Assembly (NCBI RefSeq): GCF_001742165.1
Contig: NZ_CP016442.1
Span: forward strand, 3,162,001 to 3,226,000
Direction of reading: 5' to 3'
DNA from: Burkholderia stabilis
GTDB taxonomy: Bacteria; Pseudomonadota; Gammaproteobacteria; Burkholderiales; Burkholderiaceae
Length of the DNA: 64,000 nucleotides
The notes below the pieces were generated by a model, which saw only the letters and a list, made by a program, of their open reading frames with translations, searched no databases and had not been told where the DNA came from. Made by a program: the position numbers and the translations under genes. Shown in pieces: positions 49,045 to 58,293 of this stretch (position 1 is its first letter; the number at the start of each line of letters is the position of its first letter).

Positions 49045-49305
49045 ATGAACGCACTGGAACAAGAGCTCGCCACGCTGATCATCGGCGAACTGAATCTCGA
49101 AGACGTCCCGCTCGAAACAGTGACGGCCGGGACCCCGCTGTATGGCGAGGGTTTCGGGCTCGACTCCATCGACATCCTGGAAATCGCGCTGCTGATCTCG
49201 AAGAAATACGGCTTCGAACTGCGCTCGGACAATCCGGACAACCAGACGATCTTTGCGACGCTCGGCGCGCTGGCCGCCTACGTCGCCGCGCATCGCACGA
49301 AGTGA
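49045..49305 (+). CDS. Acyl carrier protein of the pigment locus
   Basis: An 86-residue ACP; the phosphopantetheine serine is in FGLDSIDILEIALLI at about residue 41. It is close in layout to the ACPs of aryl polyene loci (NALEQELATLIIGELNL start). ATGs at 49042 and 49021 are alternative starts. fabG follows after 115 bp on the same strand. Only one ACP is visible here, whereas E. coli aryl polyene loci have two. Confidence 0.87.
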   Translation: MNALEQELATLIIGELNLEDVPLETVTAGTPLYGEGFGLDSIDILEIALLISKKYGFELRSDNPDNQTIFATLGALAAYVAAHRTK

Positions 49306-49420
49306 CGCGACGGCGTCGCGCCCGGGCGCGGCGCGCAGGTGATGACGGCATGCGGCGGCGATCATGAGACGATTCGCCGCCGCGTCGATCGAGGGGAAAC
49401 GCGATGAACGGAGCAATTCG

Positions 49421-50137
49421 ATGCGGGCGCTCGTGACGGGCGGCAGCGGCGCACTCGGGCAGGCGATCTGCGCGGCGCTCGCGCAGGCCGGCCATGAAGT
49501 GTGGGTGCACGCGAACCGCCATCTTGCGCAGGCGGAGGCGGTCGCGCAGCAGATCGTCGCGGCCGGCGGCAGCGCGCACGCGATCGCGTTCGACGTGACC
49601 GACGCCGACGCGACGCTCGCCGCGCTGGCGCCGTTCCTCGACGATGCGCCGGTGCAGATCCTCGTCAACAACGCGGGCATTCACGACGATGCGCCGATGG
49701 CCGGCATGTCGCGCGGGCAATGGCACAGCGTGATCGACGTGACGCTCAACGGTTTTTTCAACGTCACGCAGCCGCTGCTGCTGCCGATGATCCGCACGCG
49801 GCGCGGGCGCATCGTCAACATCGCATCGGTGGCCGGCGTGACCGGCAATCGCGGGCAGGTCAATTACGCGGCCGCGAAGGCGGGGCTGATCGGCGCGACG
49901 AAGTCGCTGTCGCTGGAGCTCGCGTCGCGCGGCATCACCGTGAACGCGGTCGCGCCCGGCATCATCGAATCGCCGATGGCCGAACGGGCGTTTCCCGCCG
50001 AACGCATCAAGCAGCTCGTGCCCGCGCAGCGCGCGGGCCGGCCCGACGAAGTCGCGGCGATGGTCGCGTATCTGGTGTCCGACGCCGCGGCCTACGTGAC
50101 GGGGCAGGTGTTGTCCGTCAACGGCGGGCTCGCATGA
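49421..50137 (+). CDS. 3-oxoacyl-ACP reductase (FabG-like) of the pigment locus
   Basis: A 238-residue short-chain dehydrogenase: NAD(P) loop VTGGSGALGQAI near residue 5, NNAGIHDDAPM near 83, catalytic Ser-Tyr-Lys in NIASVAGVTGNRGQVNYAAAKAG near 130-148. It would reduce the beta-keto group of the growing chain before dehydration. ACGGAG precedes the ATG at 49421. It lies between the ACP and the chorismatase. Confidence 0.9.
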   Translation: MRALVTGGSGALGQAICAALAQAGHEVWVHANRHLAQAEAVAQQIVAAGGSAHAIAFDVTDADATLAALAPFLDDAPVQILVNNAGIHDDAPMAGMSRGQWHSVIDVTLNGFFNVTQPLLLPMIRTRRGRIVNIASVAGVTGNRGQVNYAAAKAGLIGATKSLSLELASRGITVNAVAPGIIESPMAERAFPAERIKQLVPAQRAGRPDEVAAMVAYLVSDAAAYVTGQVLSVNGGLA

Positions 50138-50223
50138 CGCAGCGCGGCGCCGGCCCGACGTAACGCAACGCGGCGCATCGCCGCGAGGTCGCGTGGCCTG
50201 CGCCGCATAGTGAGGAAATCGAA

Positions 50224-51459
50224 GTGTCCGTGCATCCAGTCGACGCCGAACGGCGCCCCTGTTCCCTGTCGTCCGCCGCCGCGCCGCTCGCGAACGGCGG
50301 CCGCGCGCTGCGGCTCGTCCAGATGAGTCATGCACGGCTCGTCGCGTTGCTGGACGATGCACGCATGCGTGCCGATGGATTCGAGCGCGCGTTGCCGGGT
50401 GCGTTGGGCGTGGTGTGCATCGGTGCGGGCGGGTTGCAGGACGCGTCGCAAGCTGACTCGGCCGCACGGATGCTGGCCGATACCGCTCCCGATCTGCCGG
50501 TCGCACCGGTGCAGATGGCGTTGCTCGGCGCGGATACCGCGCCGGCCGATGCGGTGTACGAAATCTGGCAATGCAATGCGCGCGACCTGCGCAGCGAACG
50601 GCGCGGCGCGCTGCACTATCGCTACAGTGACACGGCGGGCCTCGTGTTCGGCAGCATCGTCCTGCACGAGCACGAAACGTCCGGCGCCCCTCGCGACGGC
50701 GGCACGCCGCTCGAACGCGCGACGCACGATGCGTACCGCGCGCTGTTCGACGTGCTCGATACGCTCGGCATGCCGCATCCGCTGCGCATCTGGAATACCG
50801 TGCCGGCGATCAACGCCGCGCAGTTCGGGATCGAACGCTATCGTCAGTTCAATATCGGCCGCCAGCACGCGTTCGACGCGTGCCGCCGCGCGCTGACGGG
50901 CGGCGTGCCGGCCGCCTGCGCGCTGGGCTCGGTCGTGCCGGTCGCGGGCGATGCGCCGCCGGCCGCACCGCTCGCGATCCATTTCCTCGCGAGCCGCACG
51001 CCGGCCGATCCGGTCGAGAACCCGCGTCAGGTCAGCGCGTATCACTATCCGGCGCAGTACGGCCCGCGTGCGCCGACGTTCGCGCGCGCAGCCGCGTGGA
51101 CGGATGGCGAAGCCGAGCCGGTGCTGTTCGTATCGGGCACCGCGAGCATCGTCGGGCACCGCACCGTGCATCCCGGCGACGTCGTCGCGCAAACGCGCGA
51201 GACGGTCGCGAACCTCGCGGCCGTGCTCGAGCAGGCCGCGCGGCAGGGGCATGGCCCGTACTCGCTCGCCGACCTGAGCTATCGCGTCTACGTGCGCGAC
51301 GCCGAGGATGGTGCGGCGCTCGCCGCGATCGAACGCGTGCTGCGCGATGCGGCCGGCCCCGGCGTGCGGCCGCTGTTCGTCCATGCGGACGTGTGCCGCG
51401 ACGACCTGCTGGTCGAGATCGAAGCCAGCGCGGGGCACGCAGTGGAGCGGCTGTCATGA
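50224..51459 (+). CDS. xanB2: Chorismatase, XanB2/FkbO/Hyg5 family (hydroxybenzoate synthesis)
   Basis: A 411-residue protein of the chorismatase family, whose XanB2 member in Xanthomonas turns chorismate into 3- and 4-hydroxybenzoate. Visible landmarks are YEIWQCNARDL near residue 117, NTVPAINAAQFGIERYRQFNIGR near 198, ENPRQVSAYHYPAQYGPR near 275 and the C-terminal RidA-like half with FVSGTASIVGHRTVHPGDV near 305. The start is GTG at 50224, preceded by GTGAGGAAA. Its stop shares ATGA with a possible GT2 start. It supplies the aryl starter for the pigment; the 3-HBA/4-HBA ratio cannot be read from sequence. Confidence 0.9.
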   Translation: MSVHPVDAERRPCSLSSAAAPLANGGRALRLVQMSHARLVALLDDARMRADGFERALPGALGVVCIGAGGLQDASQADSAARMLADTAPDLPVAPVQMALLGADTAPADAVYEIWQCNARDLRSERRGALHYRYSDTAGLVFGSIVLHEHETSGAPRDGGTPLERATHDAYRALFDVLDTLGMPHPLRIWNTVPAINAAQFGIERYRQFNIGRQHAFDACRRALTGGVPAACALGSVVPVAGDAPPAAPLAIHFLASRTPADPVENPRQVSAYHYPAQYGPRAPTFARAAAWTDGEAEPVLFVSGTASIVGHRTVHPGDVVAQTRETVANLAAVLEQAARQGHGPYSLADLSYRVYVRDAEDGAALAAIERVLRDAAGPGVRPLFVHADVCRDDLLVEIEASAGHAVERLS

Positions 51460-51584
51460 AGCGGGAGAACCTCACGATCCGGCAACCGTCGCCGCACGCG
51501 GGCGGTGTCGACGAAGCCTGCCGCCATTCGCTGGCAAGTCATAAACTTTTGTCAGGATCCCTGTCTTCGCAATCGGCCGTTCCC

Positions 51585-52370
51585 ATGTCCAAGCTGCACG
51601 CCTCGTCCACCCATCTCGTGCTGATTCCGAGCTACAACCCGGGCGCCAAGGTCGACACGACCGTGCGCAATGCCCGCGCGCAGTGGAATCCGGTGTGGGT
51701 CGTCGTCGACGGCAGCACCGACGGCAGCGCCGAACGGCTGCAGGCGATGGCCGAACGCGACCCGGGGTTGCGCGTGATCGTGCTGCCGGAGAATCGCGGC
51801 AAGGGCGCCGCGGTGCTCGCGGGGCTCGACGCGGCGGCCGCGAGCGGCTTCACGCACGTGCTGACGATGGATTCCGACGGCCAGCATCCGGCCGACCTGA
51901 TTCCGGCCTTCATGGCCGCATCGCAGGCCGAGCCCGACGCGATGGTGCTGGGCGTGCCGAAGTTCGACGCGAGCGCGCCGCAGTTGCGCGTGCAGGGGCG
52001 CCGGCTGTCGAACGCATGGGCCGACCTCGAGACGCTGTGGGCCGGCATCGGCGATTCGCTGTACGGCTTTCGCGTGTATCCGGTCGCGCCGCTCGCCGCG
52101 ATCATGCGCCGCCAACCGTGGATGCGCGGCTTCGACTTCGATCCCGAGGCGGCCGTGCGGCTGTGCTGGGCCGGCGTGCGCCCGATCCGCATCGACGCAC
52201 CGGTGCGTTACTTCGGCCGGCACGAGGGCGGCGTGTCGCATTTCCATTACGGCCGCGACAACGCGCTGCTCGCGTGGATGCACCTGCGGCTCTTCACCGG
52301 TTTCGCGGTGCGGCTGCCGATGCTGGTCGCGCGTCGGCTGACGCGACGCCGCCGTGGCCAGGCGGCCTGA
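51585..52370 (+). CDS. Family 2 glycosyltransferase of the pigment locus
   Basis: A 261-residue cytosolic or membrane-associated GT-A enzyme: LVLIPSYNPGAKV near residue 11, VVVDGSTDGS near 38 and the DXD-like TMDSDGQHP near residue 98, then a WMRGFDFDPEAAVRL motif. It would attach a sugar to the aryl-polyene head group or lipid anchor. Start choice: the ATG at 51585 begins the conserved domain; an ATG at 51456 forms ATGA with the xanB2 stop and would add 43 non-conserved residues. It is the last gene of the plus arm. Confidence 0.84.
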   Translation: MSKLHASSTHLVLIPSYNPGAKVDTTVRNARAQWNPVWVVVDGSTDGSAERLQAMAERDPGLRVIVLPENRGKGAAVLAGLDAAAASGFTHVLTMDSDGQHPADLIPAFMAASQAEPDAMVLGVPKFDASAPQLRVQGRRLSNAWADLETLWAGIGDSLYGFRVYPVAPLAAIMRRQPWMRGFDFDPEAAVRLCWAGVRPIRIDAPVRYFGRHEGGVSHFHYGRDNALLAWMHLRLFTGFAVRLPMLVARRLTRRRRGQAA

Positions 52371-52569
52371 GCAACCTGCCCGTTTTTCCTCCCTGCCATC
52401 ACCCGATCACGGCGATTGCACCGATTTTGGTCGTCAATTCCGTTCCGGGTCGCCGCTTCATTTCAATCCGCTGAGTAATGAACGTGTCATCGGATGTAAA
52501 CATCTGGTAATTTTCTGCCGGATTATGCAAAATCGCCGCTCCCAAATACAACTATCGAGGGATTCCGGG

Positions 52570-53331
52570 ATGCAACTCAAGAAAGCGGTGGCAGCGTGTG
52601 GCGTGGCGTTCCTGTTGAGCGCATGCGGCGGGGTACAGAGCATCGACGCGAACAGCCTGACGTCGGCGGGGACCAACCTGTTCAAGGCAGCGACGCTGTC
52701 GGATGCGGATATCGCCGCACTGTCGAACGACTCGTGCAAGTCCAGCGACGCCGAATCGAAGATCGCGCCGGCGAACAGCGCGTACTCGAAGCGTCTGACG
52801 AAGGTGATGAAGGGCTTCGGCGACATGACGCTGAACGGCCAGAAAATCAACTACAAGGTCTACATGACCAAGGACGTCAACGCGTGGGCGATGGGCAACG
52901 GCTGCGTGCGCGTGTACAGCGGCCTGATGGACATGATGAACGACGACGAGTTGCGCGGCGTGATCGGCCATGAAATGGGCCACGTTGCACTGGGTCACTC
53001 GAAGAAGGCGATGCAGACGGCGTACGCCGTGAGCGCGGCGCGCACCGCGGCCGGCGCGGCGTCGCCGGGCGTGGCGGCGCTGTCGAGCTCGCAGCTCGGC
53101 GACATCACCGAGAAGTTCATCAACGCGCAGTTCTCGCAGACGCAGGAAAGCGCCGCGGACGACTACTCGTTCGACCTGATGAAGCAGAAGGGCATGCAGC
53201 AGAAGGGCCTCGTCACCGCGTTCCAGAAGCTCGCGAAGCTCGATGGCGGCCAAAGCTCGATGATGAGCTCGCACCCGTCGTCGACGAGCCGTGCGCAGCA
53301 CATCGAGGATCGCATCGCGAAGGGCAGCTGA
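52570..53331 (+). CDS. M48-family metalloprotease lipoprotein (LoiP/YggG-like)
   Basis: A 253-residue lipoprotein with lipobox LSAC (Cys19) after a short signal. The zinc protease site HEMGHVALGHS lies near residue 138, with the third ligand Glu in QESAADDYSFD near 197. It resembles E. coli LoiP and BepA-related periplasmic proteases that act in outer-membrane quality control. The ATG at 52570 has GGG at a short distance. It converges with the lactate permease gene and ends at a bidirectional terminator. Confidence 0.9.
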   Translation: MQLKKAVAACGVAFLLSACGGVQSIDANSLTSAGTNLFKAATLSDADIAALSNDSCKSSDAESKIAPANSAYSKRLTKVMKGFGDMTLNGQKINYKVYMTKDVNAWAMGNGCVRVYSGLMDMMNDDELRGVIGHEMGHVALGHSKKAMQTAYAVSAARTAAGAASPGVAALSSSQLGDITEKFINAQFSQTQESAADDYSFDLMKQKGMQQKGLVTAFQKLAKLDGGQSSMMSSHPSSTSRAQHIEDRIAKGS

Positions 53332-53372
53332 TCTTCGCGCACGGCGCCGGCCCGGCCGGCGCGCGCGAGACG

Positions 53373-53416
53373 AAAAGAAAACCCCACGCTCTTCCGGGCG
53401 TGGGGTTTTTGTTTTT
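53373..53416. terminator. Bidirectional terminator between the protease and lactate permease genes
   Basis: ACCCCACGC and GCGTGGGGT form a 9-bp stem; TTTTTGTTTTT follows on the plus strand and TTTTCTTTTCG on the minus strand. It lies between two convergent stops. Confidence 0.92.
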
Positions 53417-53433
53417 GGGGGCGCGCCGCGCGC

Positions 53434-55140
53434 TTACGGCACCATCCCCGGCAGCACGTACGCCTGCGCGAGCGTGATCAACCCGACGATCACCGCGAAC
53501 AGCAGGCTGTGCCGGACCGTGAAGCGGAACAACTCCGACTCCTTGCCGACGAGGCCCGTCGCCGCGCACGCGACTGCGATCGACTGCGGCGAGATCATCT
53601 TCGCGGTTACGCCGCCCGTCGTGTTCGCGGCGACCGCGAGCGTTTCGGGCACGCCGAGCTGATGGGCCGTGGCCTGCTGCAGCGAGCAGAAGAGGGCGTT
53701 CGACGACGTGTCGGAGCCGGTCAGGAACACGCCGAGCCAGCCGAGGAACGGCGAGAAGAACGGGAACGCGGCGCCGGTCGCGGCCAGCATCAGCGCCAGT
53801 GTGGACGACATCCCCGAGTAGTTCGCGACGAATGCGAACGCGAGCACGAGGCCGATCGACAGGATCGGGCGCGTGAGCTCCTTCAGCGTTTCGCCGAACG
53901 TGACGAGCGCGTCGCGCGGCTTCATCCGCAGCAGCGCCATCGAGATCAGCGCGGTCACGAGGATCGCGCTGCCGACCGCCGACACGAGATCGATCTTCAG
54001 CACCGCTTCGAGCGCTTTCGGTGTCGCGGCGATCGGCGCGGTCTTCACGACGAGCTGGTCGAGCCCGGCCACGTGGAACTTCAGCACGGTCGACGCAAGC
54101 GCGCCGTGCGCGGCGAACAGCGCCTTGAACGGCGCGATGCTCCACACGGTGACGACGGCCGTCAGGATCAGGAACGGCGACCACGCGCGCACGGTCTGCA
54201 CGAGCGTGTACGGCGACGCCTGCCGGCTCGGGCCTGCGCCGAAGCCGTTGCCACCCGCGCCGAACCCGGCCAGCGCCGCGCCGCCGCCCGATGCGACGAT
54301 GCCGCCGGCCGGCTGCTTCGCGGTGCGCGGCTGCCAGACCTTCAGGAACGCCGCGAGCGCGACGAGGCTGACGAGCGACGACGTGATGTCCGGCAGCTCG
54401 GGCCCGATGTGGTTCGACGTGAAGTATTGAGTGACCGCGAAGCTGCCGCCCGCGACGAGCGCGGCCGGCCAGGTCTGCCGCACGCCGCGCAGCCCGTCCA
54501 TCATGAACACCAGCCAGAACGGCACCGCGAGCGACAGCAGCGGCAACTGCCGGCCGGCCATCGCGCCGATGTGGAACGGGTCGATGCCCGTCACCTGCCC
54601 GGCGACGATGATCGGGATGCCCATCGCACCGAACGCGACCGGCGCGGTGTTCGCGATCAGGCACAGCCCGGCCGCGTGCAGCGGGCGAAAGCCAAGGCCG
54701 ACGAGCAGCGCGGCCGTGATCGCGACGGGCGCACCGAAGCCGGCCGCGCCTTCGAGGAACGCGCCGAACGAGAAACCGATCAGCAGCATCTGCAGGCGCT
54801 GGTCGTCGGTGATCGACAGCACCGACGCACGGATGACGTCGAACTGGCCGGTCTTCACGACGATCTTGTACAGGAACACCGCCGCGACGATGATCCACGC
54901 GATCGGCCAGATGCCGTACGCGAAGCCGAAGCCGGCCGCCGCGAGCGCCTGCGGCACGGGCATGCCGTATGCGAGGATCGCGACGCCGAGCGACAGCAGC
55001 AGCGTGATCGCGGCGGCGACGTGGCCTTTCATCCGCAGCGCGGCCAGCGCAACGAAAAAGAAGATGATCGGGATCGCGGCGACGAGCGCCGATAGCCCGA
55101 GGCTGCCGAGCGGCGTGTAGATCTGATGCCAAACCTGCAT
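53434..55140 (-). CDS. lldP: L-lactate permease (LctP/LldP family)
   Basis: A 568-residue membrane protein with at least 12 segments, starting [22 protein letters not shown], and family blocks such as [22 protein letters not shown] near 140 and [13 protein letters not shown] near 440. It takes up L- and D-lactate and glycolate with protons. The ATG at 55140 follows GGAGGAG; an ATG five codons upstream is less likely. It lies 58 bp after lutB, making it the last gene of the lut operon. Confidence 0.95.
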   Translation of the reverse strand: MQVWHQIYTPLGSLGLSALVAAIPIIFFFVALAALRMKGHVAAAITLLLSLGVAILAYGMPVPQALAAAGFGFAYGIWPIAWIIVAAVFLYKIVVKTGQFDVIRASVLSITDDQRLQMLLIGFSFGAFLEGAAGFGAPVAITAALLVGLGFRPLHAAGLCLIANTAPVAFGAMGIPIIVAGQVTGIDPFHIGAMAGRQLPLLSLAVPFWLVFMMDGLRGVRQTWPAALVAGGSFAVTQYFTSNHIGPELPDITSSLVSLVALAAFLKVWQPRTAKQPAGGIVASGGGAALAGFGAGGNGFGAGPSRQASPYTLVQTVRAWSPFLILTAVVTVWSIAPFKALFAAHGALASTVLKFHVAGLDQLVVKTAPIAATPKALEAVLKIDLVSAVGSAILVTALISMALLRMKPRDALVTFGETLKELTRPILSIGLVLAFAFVANYSGMSSTLALMLAATGAAFPFFSPFLGWLGVFLTGSDTSSNALFCSLQQATAHQLGVPETLAVAANTTGGVTAKMISPQSIAVACAATGLVGKESELFRFTVRHSLLFAVIVGLITLAQAYVLPGMVP

Positions 55141-55198
55141 GGGTGTCTCCTCCATCTGTGTCTGTATCTCTATGGGTACTGGCGGGAAAGCGGTGCGG

Positions 55199-56644
55199 CT
55201 ATTCGGGCTGGCCGCGTGCGCGCAGCAGGTCGGACAGGCTGCGCGGCGCCGGTTCGAGCGGCGTGCGGTGCTGCGTCCAGCCCATCTGCTTCGCGGGCGT
55301 CAGCGCGCGCAGGCGTGTCGCGGTCCAGCGGAACGCGCGGTACGCGCGCGGATGCGCGAACGCGCCCGACCAGAAACGCCACACGAGGTCTTCCGCGCGG
55401 TTGTAGTTCGCGCCCTGGCCGCGCAGCGGATGCGCGACGGGCTCGTCGGGCTTGCGGTTCGCCTCGGTGCGCAGGCGTACGAGCAGTTGCGGGATCGGAA
55501 TCCGGACCGGGCACACCTCGCCGCATGCGCCGCACAGCGTCGACGCGGTCGGCAGGTCGGCCGTCGCGTCGAGGCCGAGCAGGTGCGGCGAGATGATCTT
55601 GCCGATCGGGCCCGGGTAGGTCGTGCCGTACGCGTGCCCGCCGATGCGCGTGTAGACGGGGCAGTGGTTCATGCACGCGCCGCAGCGGATGCATTGCAGC
55701 GTCGCGCGCAGCTGTTCGTCCGCGTAGGCCTGCGTGCGGCCGTTGTCGAGCAGCACGAGATGCAACTCGCGCGGGCCGTCGCGCTCGCCGTCGCGGCGCG
55801 GGCCCGAGATCAGGTTGAAGTAGGTCGTGATCGCCTGGCCGGTGGCCGAGCGCGTGAGCAGGCTCGACAGCGGCACGATGTGCTCGAGCTTCTCGACGAC
55901 CTTCTCGATCCCCATGATCGCGATGTGCGTGTCGGGCACCGTCGTCGACAGGCGGCCGTTACCTTCGTTCTCGACGAGCCACAGCGTGCCCGTGTCGGCC
56001 GCCGCGAAGTTCACGCCGGACAGGCCGATGTCCGCCTCGACGAACGCGCGGCGCAGCGCGCGCCGGCCGGTCTGGATCAGCTCGTCGACGTCCTCCGTAT
56101 AACGCGTGCCGGGGATGTGTTCCTCGAACAGTTCGGCGATGTCGCCGCGCGTCTTGTGGATCGCCGGCATCACGATATGCGACGGCTTCTCGCCCGCGAG
56201 CTGCACGATGAATTCGCCCATGTCGGACTCGATGCAGTCGACGCCGTGATCCGCGAGGTAATGGTTCAGCTCGATTTCCTCGCTCGCCATCGACTTGCCC
56301 TTGATCACGCGGCGCGCCTTCTTCGCCTGCGCGATGCCGAGCACGATCGCGTTCGCGTCGGCTGCCGTTTCGGCCCAGTGGACGTGCACGCCGGCTTCCA
56401 CGAGCTTCGCCTCCAGCCGTTCGAGCAGCGCGGGCAGTTGCGCGAGCGCGTGCTGCCGCACGGCTTCGCCGAGATCGCGCAGTTGTTGCAGTTCGGCATC
56501 GTCGGGAAACTGGGTCGCGCGCTTGCCTTGCAGGAAGTCCATCGCGCCGCGAAAGCTCTTGCGCAGGGCGGGATCGTCGAGCGCGGCGCGCGCGCGGGTC
56601 TTGAAGTCGCCGGGGGCGACGAATTGCAGCGTGTGATCGCTCAT
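55199..56644 (-). CDS. lutB: L-lactate dehydrogenase complex Fe-S protein LutB
   Basis: A 481-residue LUD-domain and ferredoxin protein, the iron-sulphur subunit of the LutABC/LldEFG lactate oxidase. The N-terminal LUD-type region (about 60-290) contains [13 protein letters not shown]. Two [4Fe-4S] motifs appear in [14 protein letters not shown] near residue 316 and [10 protein letters not shown] near 368. The start overlaps the lutC stop (ATGA), indicating coupling. Order here is lutA-lutC-lutB-lldP. Confidence 0.95.
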   Translation of the reverse strand: MSDHTLQFVAPGDFKTRARAALDDPALRKSFRGAMDFLQGKRATQFPDDAELQQLRDLGEAVRQHALAQLPALLERLEAKLVEAGVHVHWAETAADANAIVLGIAQAKKARRVIKGKSMASEEIELNHYLADHGVDCIESDMGEFIVQLAGEKPSHIVMPAIHKTRGDIAELFEEHIPGTRYTEDVDELIQTGRRALRRAFVEADIGLSGVNFAAADTGTLWLVENEGNGRLSTTVPDTHIAIMGIEKVVEKLEHIVPLSSLLTRSATGQAITTYFNLISGPRRDGERDGPRELHLVLLDNGRTQAYADEQLRATLQCIRCGACMNHCPVYTRIGGHAYGTTYPGPIGKIISPHLLGLDATADLPTASTLCGACGEVCPVRIPIPQLLVRLRTEANRKPDEPVAHPLRGQGANYNRAEDLVWRFWSGAFAHPRAYRAFRWTATRLRALTPAKQMGWTQHRTPLEPAPRSLSDLLRARGQPE

Positions 56645-57366
56645 CGCGGCTGATCCTCGCAAGCGGTGTCGGCCGGATCGGCCGACGAATCGGTGACGAT
56701 CACGACCCACAGGCGGCGCGGGCCGTGCGCGCCGTAGGCGAGCGTCTGCTGGATGTCGGACGTTTTCGACGGCCCCGACACCAACACGAGGTTGGTCGGC
56801 ATGCCCGCGTGCCAGCGCTCCGCGCGCGCGGCCGCGTGCAGGTCCGCATGCAGCGTGTGCGCGTGGACCAGCGCGACATGCAGCGGCGGCACCAGCGACA
56901 CGGTGCGCGGCGTGCCGGGATCGGGCGCGAGCACGACGGTGCCGGTGGCGGCGATGCCCGAGCGCGCGACGGTGAAGCCCGCGTCGATCGTGTCGAACAG
57001 CTCGTTCTTCCACGCGTCGATCGGCCGGTCGAACGGTACGGGCGCGATCGCGTCGGGCAACGCGCGGGCGAGCGCGGCGGATTCGGCGCGGGCCGGGTCG
57101 AGCAGCAGGCGGCGCACGCCGGCTTCGGCGAGACGCGCGGCGAGCTGTGCGGGCCATGCGTCACCGGTCGCGCACCAGACCTCCGCGTGCGATGCGGTGA
57201 GCGCGGCCTGCATCGCCTGAGCGAGCGTGTGCGGATCGTGCGCGGCCGACGCGCGGCGCGTGTCGTAATGCGTGTCGATGCGTGCGTCGAGCGCGGGTGC
57301 GGCCGTTGCGGCGACGCCCGGTGCTGCGCCGCGCAGGCGCGCGAGAATCGCGGCGCGCGCGCTCAT
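56641..57366 (-). CDS. lutC: L-lactate dehydrogenase complex protein LutC
   Basis: A 241-residue LUD-domain (DUF162/YkgG) protein. Visible motifs are FTVARSGIAATGTVVL near residue 130 and PTNLVLVSGPSKTSDIQ near 195. It acts with LutA and LutB in respiratory L-lactate oxidation. It overlaps lutA and lutB by 4 bp each, so the three are one translationally coupled unit. Confidence 0.93.
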   Translation of the reverse strand: MSARAAILARLRGAAPGVAATAAPALDARIDTHYDTRRASAAHDPHTLAQAMQAALTASHAEVWCATGDAWPAQLAARLAEAGVRRLLLDPARAESAALARALPDAIAPVPFDRPIDAWKNELFDTIDAGFTVARSGIAATGTVVLAPDPGTPRTVSLVPPLHVALVHAHTLHADLHAAARAERWHAGMPTNLVLVSGPSKTSDIQQTLAYGAHGPRRLWVVIVTDSSADPADTACEDQPR

Positions 57367-58160
57367 CGCTCGTCTCCGCGCAGCGATGCGGCGCCGGCCG
57401 TGCGTCGCCACAGGAAGCTCGCGAGATGTTCGACCGGCAGCGGCGCGCCGGCCTTGGCCGCCGCGTGGCCGATGTTCAGCAGGCAGCCGCAGTCGGCGGA
57501 TACGAGCCGGTCGCAGCCCGTCGCGCAGGCCGACGCGACCTTGTCGCGCACCATCGCACCGGAGATGTCGGGATGCTTCAGCGAGAACGTGCCGCCGAAG
57601 CCGCAGCATTCGGATTCGCGTTCGTGTTCGATGCGCGTCACGCCCGGCAGCGCGTCGACGAGCGCGACGCCATGCACGTGCGTGCCCATCTCGCGACGCG
57701 CCGCGCACGACGTGTGCAGCACGACGCGCTCGTCGTGCCCGGCGCTCGCCACGGCCGTGTCGAGCCGCACGTCGAGCACGTGGACGAGGAATTCGGCGAG
57801 TTCGTAGGTGCGTTCCGCGATCGCGCGGGCCTTCGGGCCATGGAGCGGATCGTCGGCGAACAGCGCCGGCCAATGGTGCCGGATCATGCCCGAGCACGAG
57901 CCGGACGGCACGATCACCGGCCACGGTTCGGCGAACAGGTCGAGCTGCGCGGCCGCGACGCGGCGCGCTTCGTCGGGATTGCCGCTGCTGTAGGCCGGCT
58001 GCCCGCAGCAGCTCTGGCCGCGCGGATAGTGGACGGTCAGCCCTTCGCGCTCCAGCAGGCGGACCGCGTCGAGCCCCGCTTCGGGGACGAACAGGTCGAC
58101 CAGGCAGGTCGCGAACAGGTAGGCGTGCGCGGGGGTGGCGGGGTACTGCCTTTCGTTCAT
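57363..58160 (-). CDS. lutA: L-lactate dehydrogenase complex Fe-S protein LutA
   Basis: A 265-residue cysteine-rich (CCG) domain protein. It carries the two CCG motifs, SCCGQP near residue 51 and ECCGFGG near residue 192, plus paired Cys in SGSCSGM and HTSCAA, typical of LutA/YkgE. First gene of the lutA-lutC-lutB-lldP operon; the start at 58160 lies about 85 bp from an operator-like palindrome. Confidence 0.94.
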   Translation of the reverse strand: MNERQYPATPAHAYLFATCLVDLFVPEAGLDAVRLLEREGLTVHYPRGQSCCGQPAYSSGNPDEARRVAAAQLDLFAEPWPVIVPSGSCSGMIRHHWPALFADDPLHGPKARAIAERTYELAEFLVHVLDVRLDTAVASAGHDERVVLHTSCAARREMGTHVHGVALVDALPGVTRIEHERESECCGFGGTFSLKHPDISGAMVRDKVASACATGCDRLVSADCGCLLNIGHAAAKAGAPLPVEHLASFLWRRTAGAASLRGDER

Positions 58161-58216
58161 GTCTCGCTCCAGAGGCGCCGGCCCGGCATGCGGATGCGGG
58201 ACGACGATTTCGCTGC

Positions 58217-58260
58217 ATAATTCCCGCGACGGCGTCGCAGCTCAAATTGGTTGGGCCAAT
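58217..58260 (-). promoter_or_regulatory. Putative lut promoter with LldR-type operator
   Basis: AATTGGTTGGGCCAAT (58245-58260) is a dyad ATTGG-N5-CCAAT resembling the operators described for LldR-type GntR regulators. On the minus strand TTGAGC (58245-58240) and AATTAT (58222-58217) with a 17-bp spacer form a candidate lutA promoter, so the operator overlaps the -35 box, as expected for repression relieved by lactate. Confidence 0.6.
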
Positions 58261-58293
58261 CGGCGCGACGGGCATTCCGGAGGAGACGCGACG

